Under the pieces are notes generated by a model, which worked only from the letters and a program-made list of their open reading frames with translations, made no database searches and had not been told where the DNA came from. Below, one piece after another: positions 1 to 7,763 of a stretch of DNA of 64,000 nucleotides; position 1 is the stretch's first letter; each line of letters starts with the position of its first letter. The stretch comes from QIJE01 sp048541835 (GTDB lineage Bacteria; SZUA-79; Acidulodesulfobacterales; Acidulodesulfobacteraceae). The stretch covers positions 620,001 through 684,000 of the forward strand of contig NZ_JBLEOY010000001.1 of NCBI RefSeq assembly GCF_048541835.1. Reading direction: 5' to 3'. The translations under genes and the position numbers were made by a program.

Positions 1-414
1 AGTAACCGTATCCCCTTTTTTTACACCGAAACTTTTAAGAACATTTGCGAACTTATTCACCTCTTTGTAAAGAGAAAAATAGGTATAAACCCTCTCGCAA
101 CCGTCTTCACCTTCCCAGATTAGCGCAAGCTTATTTTTGCGAAACGTCGTTACGTGCCTATCCAATGCATTATAAACAATATTGGTCTTGCCGCCGGTAA
201 ACCACTTATAAAAAGGCGGATCGGATGCATCTAAAACCTTGTCGTAATGCCTAAACCAATTCAGCTGTTTTGCTATTTCATCCCAGAACTTTTCGTTTTC
301 TTTTATGGAATATTCATAGAGCCTGTCGTAATTATCCACATAGCTGTTTTTTACGGTTTCCTTAGATGGCTTATAAACTTCCTTTTCATACGTCAAGCTG
401 TCGAAAGTTTCCAA
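1..414 (-). CDS. acs: Acetyl-CoA synthetase (N-terminal part, cut by window edge)
   Basis: Acs makes acetyl-CoA from acetate, ATP and CoA through an acetyl-adenylate. Only the first 138 codons are present; the rest lies left of the window. The translation reads through EKFWDEIAKQLNWFRHYDKV, then FYKWFTGGKTNIVYNALDRH and a YTYFSLYKEVNKFANVL stretch, which match the conserved N-terminal cap of AMP-forming acetyl-CoA and propionyl-CoA synthetases. An in-frame GTG at 421-423 sits right on the AGGGGG ribosome-binding site, so the TTG at 412-414, about 6 nt behind the GGGGGTGA core, is the better start. The gene follows the chemoreceptor by 40 bp on the same strand and could be co-transcribed with it. 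Propionyl-CoA synthetase cannot be excluded from this part alone. Confidence 0.85.
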   Translation of the reverse strand, partial: METFDSLTYEKEVYKPSKETVKNSYVDNYDRLYEYSIKENEKFWDEIAKQLNWFRHYDKVLDASDPPFYKWFTGGKTNIVYNALDRHVTTFRKNKLALIWEGEDGCERVYTYFSLYKEVNKFANVLKSFGVKKGDTVT

Positions 415-454
415 GTAGCTCACCCCCTTTTGATTAATTGCTTAGATCTAATAG

Positions 455-2242
455 TTAATATTTAAATTTTTTTAATATACTGATAAGTTTCTCAAGCTCT
501 CCATAAATAGAGACTGCCTCTTTAGCCGCATTTGAAGATTTTTCGGAATTAGATATCGAAAGATTAGAAACGGACTCGATATTTTGAGATATCTCGTTTG
601 TAGCAGCAGTCTGTTCTTCCGATGCCGCCGCTATGGAACCGATTTGATCCGTCAGGCTTATTATATTTTTTTCTATACTGCCTAAAGATTTACCGGCTTT
701 TGAAGCATAGCTCACTGATAGATCTACTTCATGCATAGTTGAATCCATAGACGACTTGGTATTCATAGTGCTATGCTGCATAGCTTGAACCTTAGACGCT
801 ATCTCCTTTGTAGCCCTGACCGTTCTTTCAGCTAACTTCCTCACTTCGTCGGCTACTACTGCAAACCCCCTGCCGGACTCTCCCGCTCGAGCCGCTTCTA
901 TCGCGGCGTTAAGGGCAAGCAGGTTGGTTTGGTCGGCTATATCATTTATCACCGAGATTATTTCTCCGATTTCAAAAGAACTTTTCTCTAATCCGTTTAT
1001 GAGATCGCCAAGTTGCTGCGTAAGAACGGCAACGTTTTTAATCCCTGCGATAGACTTTTCTACAATATCAAAGCCTTCTTCCGCACTGTCCGATGCTTCC
1101 TTGGCTATAGAACTCACATTCTGGGCATTTTTCGCAATTTCTTTTATGGTCTGGGACATTTCTTCCGAAGCCGCCGCTACATGCGTTGCGAGCTCGGCCT
1201 GTTCGGAAGCCTTACCGCTTATTTCGTCCACATGCCCTTCTATGGAAGTACTAACGTCGACGATAACCATCGCCTCTTCGGTAATGGATTTCACTATTTC
1301 CCTTAACTCTATGATAAATTTATTAAATTCGTTAATGATGGACGTAATTTCATCATATATGGAATTTTTGTAAACGTCGCACTTTACACATATCGCTGCA
1401 CCCTTGTCTCCATACTTATCCTGCTGTTTATCCCAGCATCTTTGTTCCAATTCGCCGTCTTCGAGCATGCAATTCTTGCTTTTTTTCATTATGACGGTCG
1501 CCTTATCGTAATAGTCCATACGAATAAGCTTGCTTAAATCGCCGTCGCCCCTCACGATATTGTTTAGCTTATTATAAACATCTTTCATGCTATCTATAAA
1601 AATAAACTTTAATAAAAAGTATATGGCTAAAAGCGACAAAATGATAAAGATAACAGCAAGAATGATCACGTTTCTCATGAAAATACCGGAAGAATTCACG
1701 GTATTTCGGAGAGAATAGACGAGTTCGACCCCGCCAAGCGTAGTTCCTGCCTTAACTGTATGGCACGTAAGACAGTCTATACCTCTTGACGACTTTTTCG
1801 CAATAAACGGAACGCCGACCCTCAAATATTTTTGACCGTTTTCTTCATAAACATTCATTATCTCCTTCTTAGAATTAAGTATTTCTCTGTCAAATTTGGT
1901 TACTGAAGCCTCTTGCTTTAAACCCACTCCAAATTCTTTGTCTACCGAACTGCCCCTCACTATTTTAAAATACTTAATTCCCTTTATTTTTCTGTATATG
2001 CCAAATAGCTGTCTTCTATTCGTTTTTTTCGTTATACTTCCGTTAAGCATCATTGCGTTTAAACTGGACAACATCGTTTTTGCGGTAATTTCGGCATCAA
2101 ACGATGTTATTTTCATGGACATTTTACTCTGATAAACTACGGAATAATAAGCCAAAAAAGAAAGGGCTAAAATTAAAATAATAAAAACAGAAGATAGCAG
2201 TTTGAACTTGATAGAAACCTTCTTAAGCTTAGACAAATTCAT
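455..2242 (-). CDS. Methyl-accepting chemotaxis protein with haem-type periplasmic sensor
   Basis: Membrane chemoreceptor that should signal through CheW/CheA. TM1 is at about residues 13-36. The periplasmic domain (about 37-188) contains a CLTCH motif at 157-161, a covalent c-type haem site as in DUF3365/Tll0287-like sensors. TM2 is at about 189-216. A HAMP-like linker follows, then a four-cysteine cluster (C258, C269, C285, C288). The C-terminal coiled-coil has the canonical signalling tip (NLLALNAAIEAARAGESGRG). The ATG at 2240-2242 is chosen because GGAG lies 5 nt upstream; a GTG two codons earlier overlaps that site. The ligand is not known; a redox or gas signal is inferred from the haem motif. 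The second cysteine cluster, on the cytoplasmic side, could bind a metal. Confidence 0.92.
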   Translation of the reverse strand: MNLSKLKKVSIKFKLLSSVFIILILALSFLAYYSVVYQSKMSMKITSFDAEITAKTMLSSLNAMMLNGSITKKTNRRQLFGIYRKIKGIKYFKIVRGSSVDKEFGVGLKQEASVTKFDREILNSKKEIMNVYEENGQKYLRVGVPFIAKKSSRGIDCLTCHTVKAGTTLGGVELVYSLRNTVNSSGIFMRNVIILAVIFIILSLLAIYFLLKFIFIDSMKDVYNKLNNIVRGDGDLSKLIRMDYYDKATVIMKKSKNCMLEDGELEQRCWDKQQDKYGDKGAAICVKCDVYKNSIYDEITSIINEFNKFIIELREIVKSITEEAMVIVDVSTSIEGHVDEISGKASEQAELATHVAAASEEMSQTIKEIAKNAQNVSSIAKEASDSAEEGFDIVEKSIAGIKNVAVLTQQLGDLINGLEKSSFEIGEIISVINDIADQTNLLALNAAIEAARAGESGRGFAVVADEVRKLAERTVRATKEIASKVQAMQHSTMNTKSSMDSTMHEVDLSVSYASKAGKSLGSIEKNIISLTDQIGSIAAASEEQTAATNEISQNIESVSNLSISNSEKSSNAAKEAVSIYGELEKLISILKKFKY

Positions 2243-2252
2243 AAACACTCCA

Positions 2253-2494
2253 TATTTGAAGTTACGAAATATATTGTTAAAGTAACCTGCTTATTAAAAT
2301 ATTTATCAATATAATTTTAAATCAAACAAAAAAAAAATATTACAATTATCTATTAAAATAATAAAAACAAATAATCAATAAAATTTTTATATCAAATAAT
2401 TTCTACATATAGGTACGCAGCGATACATAATAAATCTGCCGTATTAAAATACAAAATATCCTCCTTGGTATCCTGGTAAAATCAAACAAATTTC
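2253..2494. other. AT-rich intergenic region, no gene seen
   Basis: This stretch between the divergent chemoreceptor and rplU genes is very A/T-rich, with runs of A and many stops in all frames. I see no convincing ORF or RNA gene. It must hold the chemoreceptor promoter on the minus strand, but I could not assign clear -35 and -10 boxes or a flagellar-type sigma-28 site. Confidence 0.6.
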
Positions 2495-2523
2495 TTGCAT
2501 AAATTATTATTTATAGTTATAAT
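2495..2523 (+). promoter_or_regulatory. Sigma-70-type promoter upstream of rplU (distal)
   Basis: TTGCAT at 2495-2500 and TATAAT at 2518-2523 are separated by 17 bp, close to the sigma-70 consensus. It points toward rplU with a leader of about 170 nt. In this AT-rich DNA chance matches occur, but the perfect -10 box and ideal spacing favour a real promoter. Confidence 0.6.
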
Positions 2524-2569
2524 ATATTCTATATTTATGCTTTCAATCGTTGTTTACCTAAATTTATTA

Positions 2570-2598
2570 TTGACAAGAATATTAAAAGCTATTAAAAT
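2570..2598 (+). promoter_or_regulatory. Sigma-70-type promoter of the rplU operon (proximal)
   Basis: A perfect TTGACA (2570-2575) lies 17 bp from TAAAAT (2593-2598). Together with the distal promoter it forms a tandem pair ahead of the ribosomal-protein genes. Transcription would start near 2605, leaving a leader of about 95 nt before the rplU ATG. Confidence 0.72.
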
Positions 2599-2701
2599 AA
2601 CCTCTTTAAGCTACTTAATATATCTTGGATATTTTAAGTATATATGCGTCTTGAGGCGTAAATTTAAATTTAATTTTTATTCGGACAAAAGAGGATTATC
2701 A

Positions 2702-3013
2702 ATGGACAATTACGCTATAATAAGCGCCGGTTCCAAACAATATACCGTTTCCGCCGGGGATACTATAAGGATAGAAAGCACGGACAAAGAAAAGGGAGAA
2801 GAGATAACGTTTAAGCCGTTAATGCTAAAAAATAGCGACGGTTTACTGATCAAAAAACAGGCTTTGCAGAACATAAGCGTGACGGGTACCGTCGTTAGAA
2901 ACGGAAGAGCAAAAAAAATTATAGTTTTTAAAATGAAACGCCGCAAAGACGAGAGAAAAAAAAGAGGTCACAGACAAAATTTTACCGAAGTTAGAATAAC
3001 GGCTATTTCCTAA
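2702..3013 (+). CDS. rplU: 50S ribosomal protein L21
   Basis: L21 is a 50S subunit protein that binds 23S rRNA. The 103-residue product has the normal family length. It opens with YAIISAGSKQYTVSAGDTI and ends with the basic KRRKDERKKRGHRQNFTEV region, both typical of L21. The open frame extends upstream to 2495, but the ATG at 2702 is preceded by GAGGA at a good distance and matches the family N-terminus, so the upstream extension is not coding. It is first in a plus-strand run rplU-rpmA-obgE-proB-proA-nadD-rsfS, an order common in Deltaproteobacteria. Confidence 0.97.
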   Translation: MDNYAIISAGSKQYTVSAGDTIRIESTDKEKGEEITFKPLMLKNSDGLLIKKQALQNISVTGTVVRNGRAKKIIVFKMKRRKDERKKRGHRQNFTEVRITAIS

Positions 3014-3044
3014 TTTAAATTTTCAAAAATATCGGAGTGATATC

Positions 3045-3305
3045 ATGGCACATAAAAAAGCGGGCGGCAGTTCAAGAAACGGAAGAGATAGCCGCGGACA
3101 GAGAAGAGGAGTAAAAAGATTTGGAGGACAGTTAGTAAAACCCGGAGAAATTATCGTCCGGCAGGTCGGTTCTTCTTTTCATCCCGGAAAACATGTTAAA
3201 TCAGGAAAAGATTATACGATTTATTCCATAATAAAAGGTTTTGTTAAATTTCATACCGGAAAAAATAACAGAAAATTCATTAGCGTTATTCCGGCAGAAC
3301 AATAA
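3045..3305 (+). CDS. rpmA: 50S ribosomal protein L27
   Basis: L27 sits next to the peptidyl-transferase centre, where its flexible N-terminus reaches the tRNA ends. The 86-residue product starts MAHKKAGGSSRNGRDSRGQR and contains GVKRFGGQ and IIVRQVGSSFHPG, all diagnostic. There is no N-terminal leader of the kind removed in Firmicutes, so alanine 2 should be near the mature end. It lies 31 bp after rplU with GGAGTGAT just upstream of the start. Confidence 0.98.
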   Translation: MAHKKAGGSSRNGRDSRGQRRGVKRFGGQLVKPGEIIVRQVGSSFHPGKHVKSGKDYTIYSIIKGFVKFHTGKNNRKFISVIPAEQ

Positions 3306-3401
3306 TAGATTCGCAAAATATTAGATTTAAACCTTATCTACGCTTATTATGCAATTTCTTTCCATTTATCTTAAATTATTATAGTCTTTAAGTCATTTTT
3401 T

Positions 3402-4436
3402 ATGAGATTCGTTGATAGTGCCATAATCATCATGGCTTCCGGTAACGGCGGCAAGGGTGCCGTAAGTTTCAGAAGAGAAAAATTTATTCCCAAGGGGGGT
3501 CCGGACGGCGGAGACGGCGGAGACGGCGGAGATTTGATATTTGAAGCATCCCACAACATATCCAGCCTGCTAGATTTCAGATATAAACCCAAATTTATCG
3601 CCGAAAACGGGGGTAACGGTCGGGAAAACAATAAAAAAGGAAGAGAAGGAGTGGATGCCGTCGTAAGGGTTCCGGTAGGGACGACGGTAACGGATTATGA
3701 TTCAAACGAGGTCATGGCCGACCTCACAAAAGACGGAGAAAGAGTTATTCTGCTTAGAGGGGGGATTGGAGGCAAAGGCAATACGTTTTTCAAATCCTCC
3801 GTAAATAGAAAACCGCGCTTTTCTCAACCGGGAACCTTCGGAAAAACAAGAAAGGTTCATCTTACGTTAAAAAGCCTCGGCGATATAGGCATAATAGGGC
3901 TTCCGAATGCCGGAAAGTCTACTCTTATTTCTAAATTAACCGACTCACGTCCAAAGATAGCGTCATATCCCTTTACCACAAAAATACCCCATCTCGGTGT
4001 TTCTTACGACAAAAATTCAGATAAGAGACTCACTCTAATAGACATACCCGGGATAATAAAGGGAGCATCCGAAGGCACGGGATTAGGCTTAAGGTTTTTA
4101 AAACACATAGAAAGGTCGGATATGCTCCTTCACCTGATAGAGATAGGAAGCATAGAAGAAATTAAAAGCAGGTATGAGACCGTCGTAAAAGAAATTGCAG
4201 AATATAATGAAGACATATTGAAAAAAACGCAGATAGCAACAATAAACAAAATGGATTTAATATATGATTCAAAAGAATTAGATGAAATAAAGGATGAAAT
4301 GAATAAATATTTTGCGGAAAAAAATATGGTACTGCTTTTTATCTCCGCTTATACCGGGGCAGGCATAAGCGAGCTTAAGAACACCTTGAACGCAACGGTG
4401 AAAAAGCGCGAAATATGCAATTTATCTAAAAATTAG
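3402..4436 (+). CDS. obgE: Obg family GTPase (ribosome assembly/stress)
   Basis: Essential GTPase that acts in 50S assembly and stress signalling. The glycine-rich Obg fold covers residues 1-158, with GNGGKGAVSFRREKFIPKGG near the start. The G domain has G1 GLPNAGKST (166-174), G3 DIPG (214-217) and G4 NKMD (about 286-289). At 344 residues it ends soon after the G domain and lacks the C-terminal OCT domain found in Firmicutes, as in most Gram-negative Obg proteins. The start is fixed by the family's MRFVD N-terminus, although no good ribosome-binding site is visible, which may mean translation is modest. Its place right after rplU-rpmA is the classical arrangement. Confidence 0.97.
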   Translation: MRFVDSAIIIMASGNGGKGAVSFRREKFIPKGGPDGGDGGDGGDLIFEASHNISSLLDFRYKPKFIAENGGNGRENNKKGREGVDAVVRVPVGTTVTDYDSNEVMADLTKDGERVILLRGGIGGKGNTFFKSSVNRKPRFSQPGTFGKTRKVHLTLKSLGDIGIIGLPNAGKSTLISKLTDSRPKIASYPFTTKIPHLGVSYDKNSDKRLTLIDIPGIIKGASEGTGLGLRFLKHIERSDMLLHLIEIGSIEEIKSRYETVVKEIAEYNEDILKKTQIATINKMDLIYDSKELDEIKDEMNKYFAEKNMVLLFISAYTGAGISELKNTLNATVKKREICNLSKN

Positions 4437-4471
4437 ACTATAATCAACGAGCCGTGACTTAGATAAACTAA

Positions 4472-5320
4472 ATGATAGAAAATTTAAATATATATCTTGA
4501 TACAAAAAAGAGAATAGTTATAAAAATAGGCACGCGCATACTCTTAGACAGGGAGGGCAAACCGTCTCTATCCGCGTTTAAAAGAATTTGTGAATTCTCT
4601 TCATCCCTGATCCGGCAGGGAAAGAAAGTAATATTAGTTTCATCCGGGGCAATCGCCGCGGGGAGGAGTCTGTTAAATATAAATCCGGCGATAGATACCT
4701 TCAGCATACCTGAAAAACAGGCTTTCGCCTCTTGCGGACAAGCGATTTTAATGCGAAATTATGATGCCTGCTTTAAAAAATACAGCATTAAAACCGCCCA
4801 GATTTTATTGACAAAGGATGATATATCCGTCGGAAAGAGGTTTACCAACGCAAGAAACACTATATATGAATTGCTGAATCACGGGGTCGTTCCGATTATA
4901 AACGAAAACGATACCGTTTCTTATGAAGAGATAAAATTTTCCGATAACGATCATTTATCGGCGCTTATTTTAAATCTGGTATGCGCGGATATGTTCGTGA
5001 TTCTCTCCGACGTCAACGGGGTTTACGATAAAAATCCGGCGATATATAAAAATGCAAAATCCGTAAAGATAATCGATAACATAAAAACATACGTAAAAAA
5101 TTTTAAAGAATCTTCTAAAAATTCATACGGAACCGGAGGAATGAAGTCTAAACTATACGCATCTCTTATCGCATCGATCAATGGTATAGATACGATTATT
5201 ATCTCCGGAAAAAGCAAAAAAAGCCTTAATTCCTTTATTAACGGAAAATATACCGGAACGTTTATACCGTCTTCAGTTAATAAAATTAACCCAAAAAATA
5301 CCGACTTTTATTTGCTTTAG
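4472..5320 (+). CDS. proB: Glutamate 5-kinase, short form without PUA domain
   Basis: First step of proline synthesis: phosphorylates glutamate to glutamyl 5-phosphate. The amino-acid-kinase fold is complete, with RIVIKIGTRIL at the start, VSSGAIAAGR, an NENDTVSY substrate loop, DNDHLSAL and the GTGGMKSKLYAS ATP loop. At 282 residues it lacks the C-terminal PUA domain of the roughly 370-residue E. coli enzyme, a known short form. It is followed after 41 bp by proA, whose product uses the labile phosphate intermediate. Confidence 0.96.
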   Translation: MIENLNIYLDTKKRIVIKIGTRILLDREGKPSLSAFKRICEFSSSLIRQGKKVILVSSGAIAAGRSLLNINPAIDTFSIPEKQAFASCGQAILMRNYDACFKKYSIKTAQILLTKDDISVGKRFTNARNTIYELLNHGVVPIINENDTVSYEEIKFSDNDHLSALILNLVCADMFVILSDVNGVYDKNPAIYKNAKSVKIIDNIKTYVKNFKESSKNSYGTGGMKSKLYASLIASINGIDTIIISGKSKKSLNSFINGKYTGTFIPSSVNKINPKNTDFYLL

Positions 5321-5361
5321 TCATTAACAATGAACATAACAATAAAACAAAGGGGGATATT

Positions 5362-6648
5362 ATGAATCGGGTACAAGAAGCGGCATCCGCAATATCTATA
5401 GAAGAAATTGCCGAAAAAGCGAATGAAGCAAGCAACTCTATCGCAAATGCAGATTCTAAAACAAAAATTAATGTACTGGAGACCCTCAAAAATCTTTTAA
5501 TAGAGAATAAAAGTGCTATAATTACAGAAAATACGAAAGACATCGAAAATGCAAAATCATGCGGACTCGGCGAAGCGATTACCGATAGGCTTTTTATTTC
5601 GGAAAAGACATTCGGCTCCATGATAGCATCTATAGAAGACGTAATGAAAATTAAAGACCCGATAGGAGAGATAGAAAATATAGCGGCAAGACCTAACGGG
5701 CTGATGGTCGGAAAGATGCGGATACCGCTCGGCGTCATCGGAATAATTTACGAATCCAGACCCAATGTTACCGTAGATGCGTCAATACTCTGTCTGTTAT
5801 CCGGAAATGCCGTAATCCTGAGGGGCGGCTCTGAGGCATTTAATTCAAATAGAATATTAGCTTACATTATATCGGAAAGCTTAAAGATTAACGGGCTTCC
5901 TCCCGAAACGGTTTCAATGGTTCCTTATACCGACAGGTCGGCGGTAAAAGAATTAATTTCTCAGAAAAAATATATTGACTTAATAATACCGAGGGGGGGC
6001 GAAGGGCTTATCTCGTTCGTTACTGAAAATTCCAAAATTCCGGTAATAAAACACGACAAGGGAATATGCCATATATACGTGGACAAAGACGCCGATATTA
6101 AAAAATCTATCGATGTAGTTATTAACGCGAAAGCCCAAAGACCTTCCGTTTGCAATGCATTGGAAACGCTTCTGGTTCATTCGGGAATAGCAGTTAAATT
6201 TATCCCGTATATGTTTGCAGAACTCGAAAGGGCCGGCATTAATACAAGAACGGACGGTAAAATTTTTAGTGATTACAAAAATAAATTTAACTTTATAGAA
6301 GCCGCCGATGATGTGGACTGGGACACCGAATATTTAAGCCTTACTTTGTCTGTAAAATTAGTCGAAAATATGAATGAAGCAATAATACATATCGAGCGAC
6401 ACGGCTCCGATCATACGGAAGCAATACTGACCGAGAATTATACGAATGCCTTGGAATTCATTAAAAGAGTAAATTCATCATGTGTTTTAATAAATGCCTC
6501 AACCAGATTTAACGACGGTTTCGAACTGGGACTTGGGACTGAAATAGGTATATCTACTTCAAAAATCCATGCCTTCGGGCCTATGGGGGTTAGAGAGCTT
6601 ACCACGACGAAATTCATCGTTTTCGGCAACTATCAGAAAAGATTATGA
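5362..6648 (+). CDS. proA: Glutamate-5-semialdehyde dehydrogenase
   Basis: Second step of proline synthesis: NADPH-dependent reduction of glutamyl 5-phosphate to glutamate semialdehyde. The 428-residue length is normal. It shows the aldehyde-dehydrogenase cofactor region (PLGVIGIIYESRPNVTVDA), the ILRGGSEA loop and the catalytic cysteine C264 in KAQRPSVCNALETLL. A strong AGGGGG ribosome-binding site precedes the ATG. The stop overlaps the nadD start by 4 bp, so the two are translationally coupled. Confidence 0.97.
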   Translation: MNRVQEAASAISIEEIAEKANEASNSIANADSKTKINVLETLKNLLIENKSAIITENTKDIENAKSCGLGEAITDRLFISEKTFGSMIASIEDVMKIKDPIGEIENIAARPNGLMVGKMRIPLGVIGIIYESRPNVTVDASILCLLSGNAVILRGGSEAFNSNRILAYIISESLKINGLPPETVSMVPYTDRSAVKELISQKKYIDLIIPRGGEGLISFVTENSKIPVIKHDKGICHIYVDKDADIKKSIDVVINAKAQRPSVCNALETLLVHSGIAVKFIPYMFAELERAGINTRTDGKIFSDYKNKFNFIEAADDVDWDTEYLSLTLSVKLVENMNEAIIHIERHGSDHTEAILTENYTNALEFIKRVNSSCVLINASTRFNDGFELGLGTEIGISTSKIHAFGPMGVRELTTTKFIVFGNYQKRL

Positions 6649-7298
6649 AAATCGGGATTTTCGGAGGGACATTTAACCCCATTCACTATGGACACCTAAG
6701 GGCGGCGGAAGAAACGGCGGAAAGACTTTTATTGAACAAAGTCATATTCGTTCCCACAAATATAACATTCGACAAAAAAGAGACCCTGCTTGAACCGGAA
6801 AAAAGGCTTAAAATGATAAACATCGCAATAAAAAGTCACGAAAGATTTGAAGCTTCGGATATTGAAATAAAAAGGGGGGGCTTTTCCTATTCTTACGATA
6901 CGATTATTCAGCTGAAACATATATATCCCCAAGACGAATTATATTTTATCGTCGGCGTAGATACCTATTTGGGAATGAAAAACTGGAAAAACGGCAAGAA
7001 AATATTAGACATAATTAATTTTATTATAGTAAGCAGGGCATGCAAAGAGCCGGACTTGAAAAATTTAACAAAGCTTAAGAACTTTTTGCCCGATGAATTA
7101 AGAAACGGCATAGTTTCCGATTATACCGAAAACAGGCTTATCACTTCAAAAAACAAGCTTATATACTTTTTAAAAATCACCGGATTGGATATTTCATCAA
7201 CAAATATAAGGAACAATTTTAAAAATGATGTTTCTAATCTCTTTTTGTTGCCAAATGAGGTTATTAATTATATAATAAATAATAAGTTGTATTTATAA
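6645..7298 (+). CDS. nadD: Nicotinate-nucleotide adenylyltransferase
   Basis: Adenylates nicotinate mononucleotide to deamido-NAD in NAD synthesis. Residues 3-20 (IGIFGGTFNPIHYGHLRA) hold the nucleotidyl-transferase GGTFNPxHxGH signature. The C-terminal DISSTNIR matches the second conserved motif (S/T-S-S-x-I-R). The 217-residue length is normal. The start lies inside the proA stop (ATGA overlap). In Deltaproteobacteria nadD usually precedes rsfS, as here. Confidence 0.96.
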   Translation: MKIGIFGGTFNPIHYGHLRAAEETAERLLLNKVIFVPTNITFDKKETLLEPEKRLKMINIAIKSHERFEASDIEIKRGGFSYSYDTIIQLKHIYPQDELYFIVGVDTYLGMKNWKNGKKILDIINFIIVSRACKEPDLKNLTKLKNFLPDELRNGIVSDYTENRLITSKNKLIYFLKITGLDISSTNIRNNFKNDVSNLFLLPNEVINYIINNKLYL

Positions 7299-7313
7299 AT
7301 TCATTAAATATTC

Positions 7314-7320
7314 AGGTGAT
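7314..7320 (+). promoter_or_regulatory. Ribosome-binding site that implies a non-standard rsfS start
   Basis: AGGTGAT is a good Shine-Dalgarno match. It is followed 4 nt later by ATA (7325) and 7 nt later by ATC (7328), with no ATG, GTG or TTG opening the conserved rsfS N-terminus. An in-frame GTG inside the site itself (7316) runs into TAA two codons later. Confidence 0.55.
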
Positions 7321-7327
7321 ATAAATA

Positions 7328-7723
7328 ATCGAAACAGTAAAAACAGATAGAAAACCGCTTAAGAGAACCAATAAAGATATCAGGCTTATCATAGATTCTC
7401 TTTTAGAGAAAAAGGCTCACACCGTAGTGGTGCTTGATGTAAGGAGAGTTTCGGAAATGACTGATTTTATAATTATAGCGGGGGGCTCGTCAAATCGTCA
7501 GCTCAAAGCAATTGCGAGTAATCTTATCAAGTCATTTAAAAAACAACCCATAGGACAAGAAGGCATCTCTACTCCCGGTTCAATGTGGATTGCAATAGAT
7601 TACGGCAGTATCATGATACACCTGATTCATGATGATTTACGTGCATATTATAACATAGAAGGATTGTGGCCGGAAGCAAAAGAATTAAGAGTTGAAGCTT
7701 GCGCCGATGAAGAACCCGCCTAA
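7328..7723 (+). CDS. rsfS: Ribosome silencing factor RsfS (non-canonical start codon)
   Basis: RsfS binds L14 and blocks subunit joining when nutrients are scarce. The core VVLDVRRVSEMTDFIIIAG, SSNRQLKAIA and GLWPEAKELRVEA regions match the DUF143 family. The first standard start in frame is GTG at 7427, but that would remove the conserved first helix: DIRLIIDSLLEKKAHT is open in frame just upstream and aligns with family N-termini. Frame is open back to a TAA at 7322, and a Shine-Dalgarno sits at 7314-7320. I therefore place the start at ATC 7328 (ATA 7325 is the alternative). If only standard codons are allowed the gene is 7427-7723 (98 residues). The product identity is sure; the start is not. 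Confidence 0.85.
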   Translation: METVKTDRKPLKRTNKDIRLIIDSLLEKKAHTVVVLDVRRVSEMTDFIIIAGGSSNRQLKAIASNLIKSFKKQPIGQEGISTPGSMWIAIDYGSIMIHLIHDDLRAYYNIEGLWPEAKELRVEACADEEPA

Positions 7724-7763
7724 AGGGCTATTATAATTTTAACATTTCGGATATACTTAATTT

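Noticed and set aside
2495..2701. 69-codon N-terminal extension in frame with rplU
   Set aside because: It opens with TTG, is hydrophobic and AT-driven, overlaps both promoters, and the ATG at 2702 has a ribosome-binding site and the family N-terminus.
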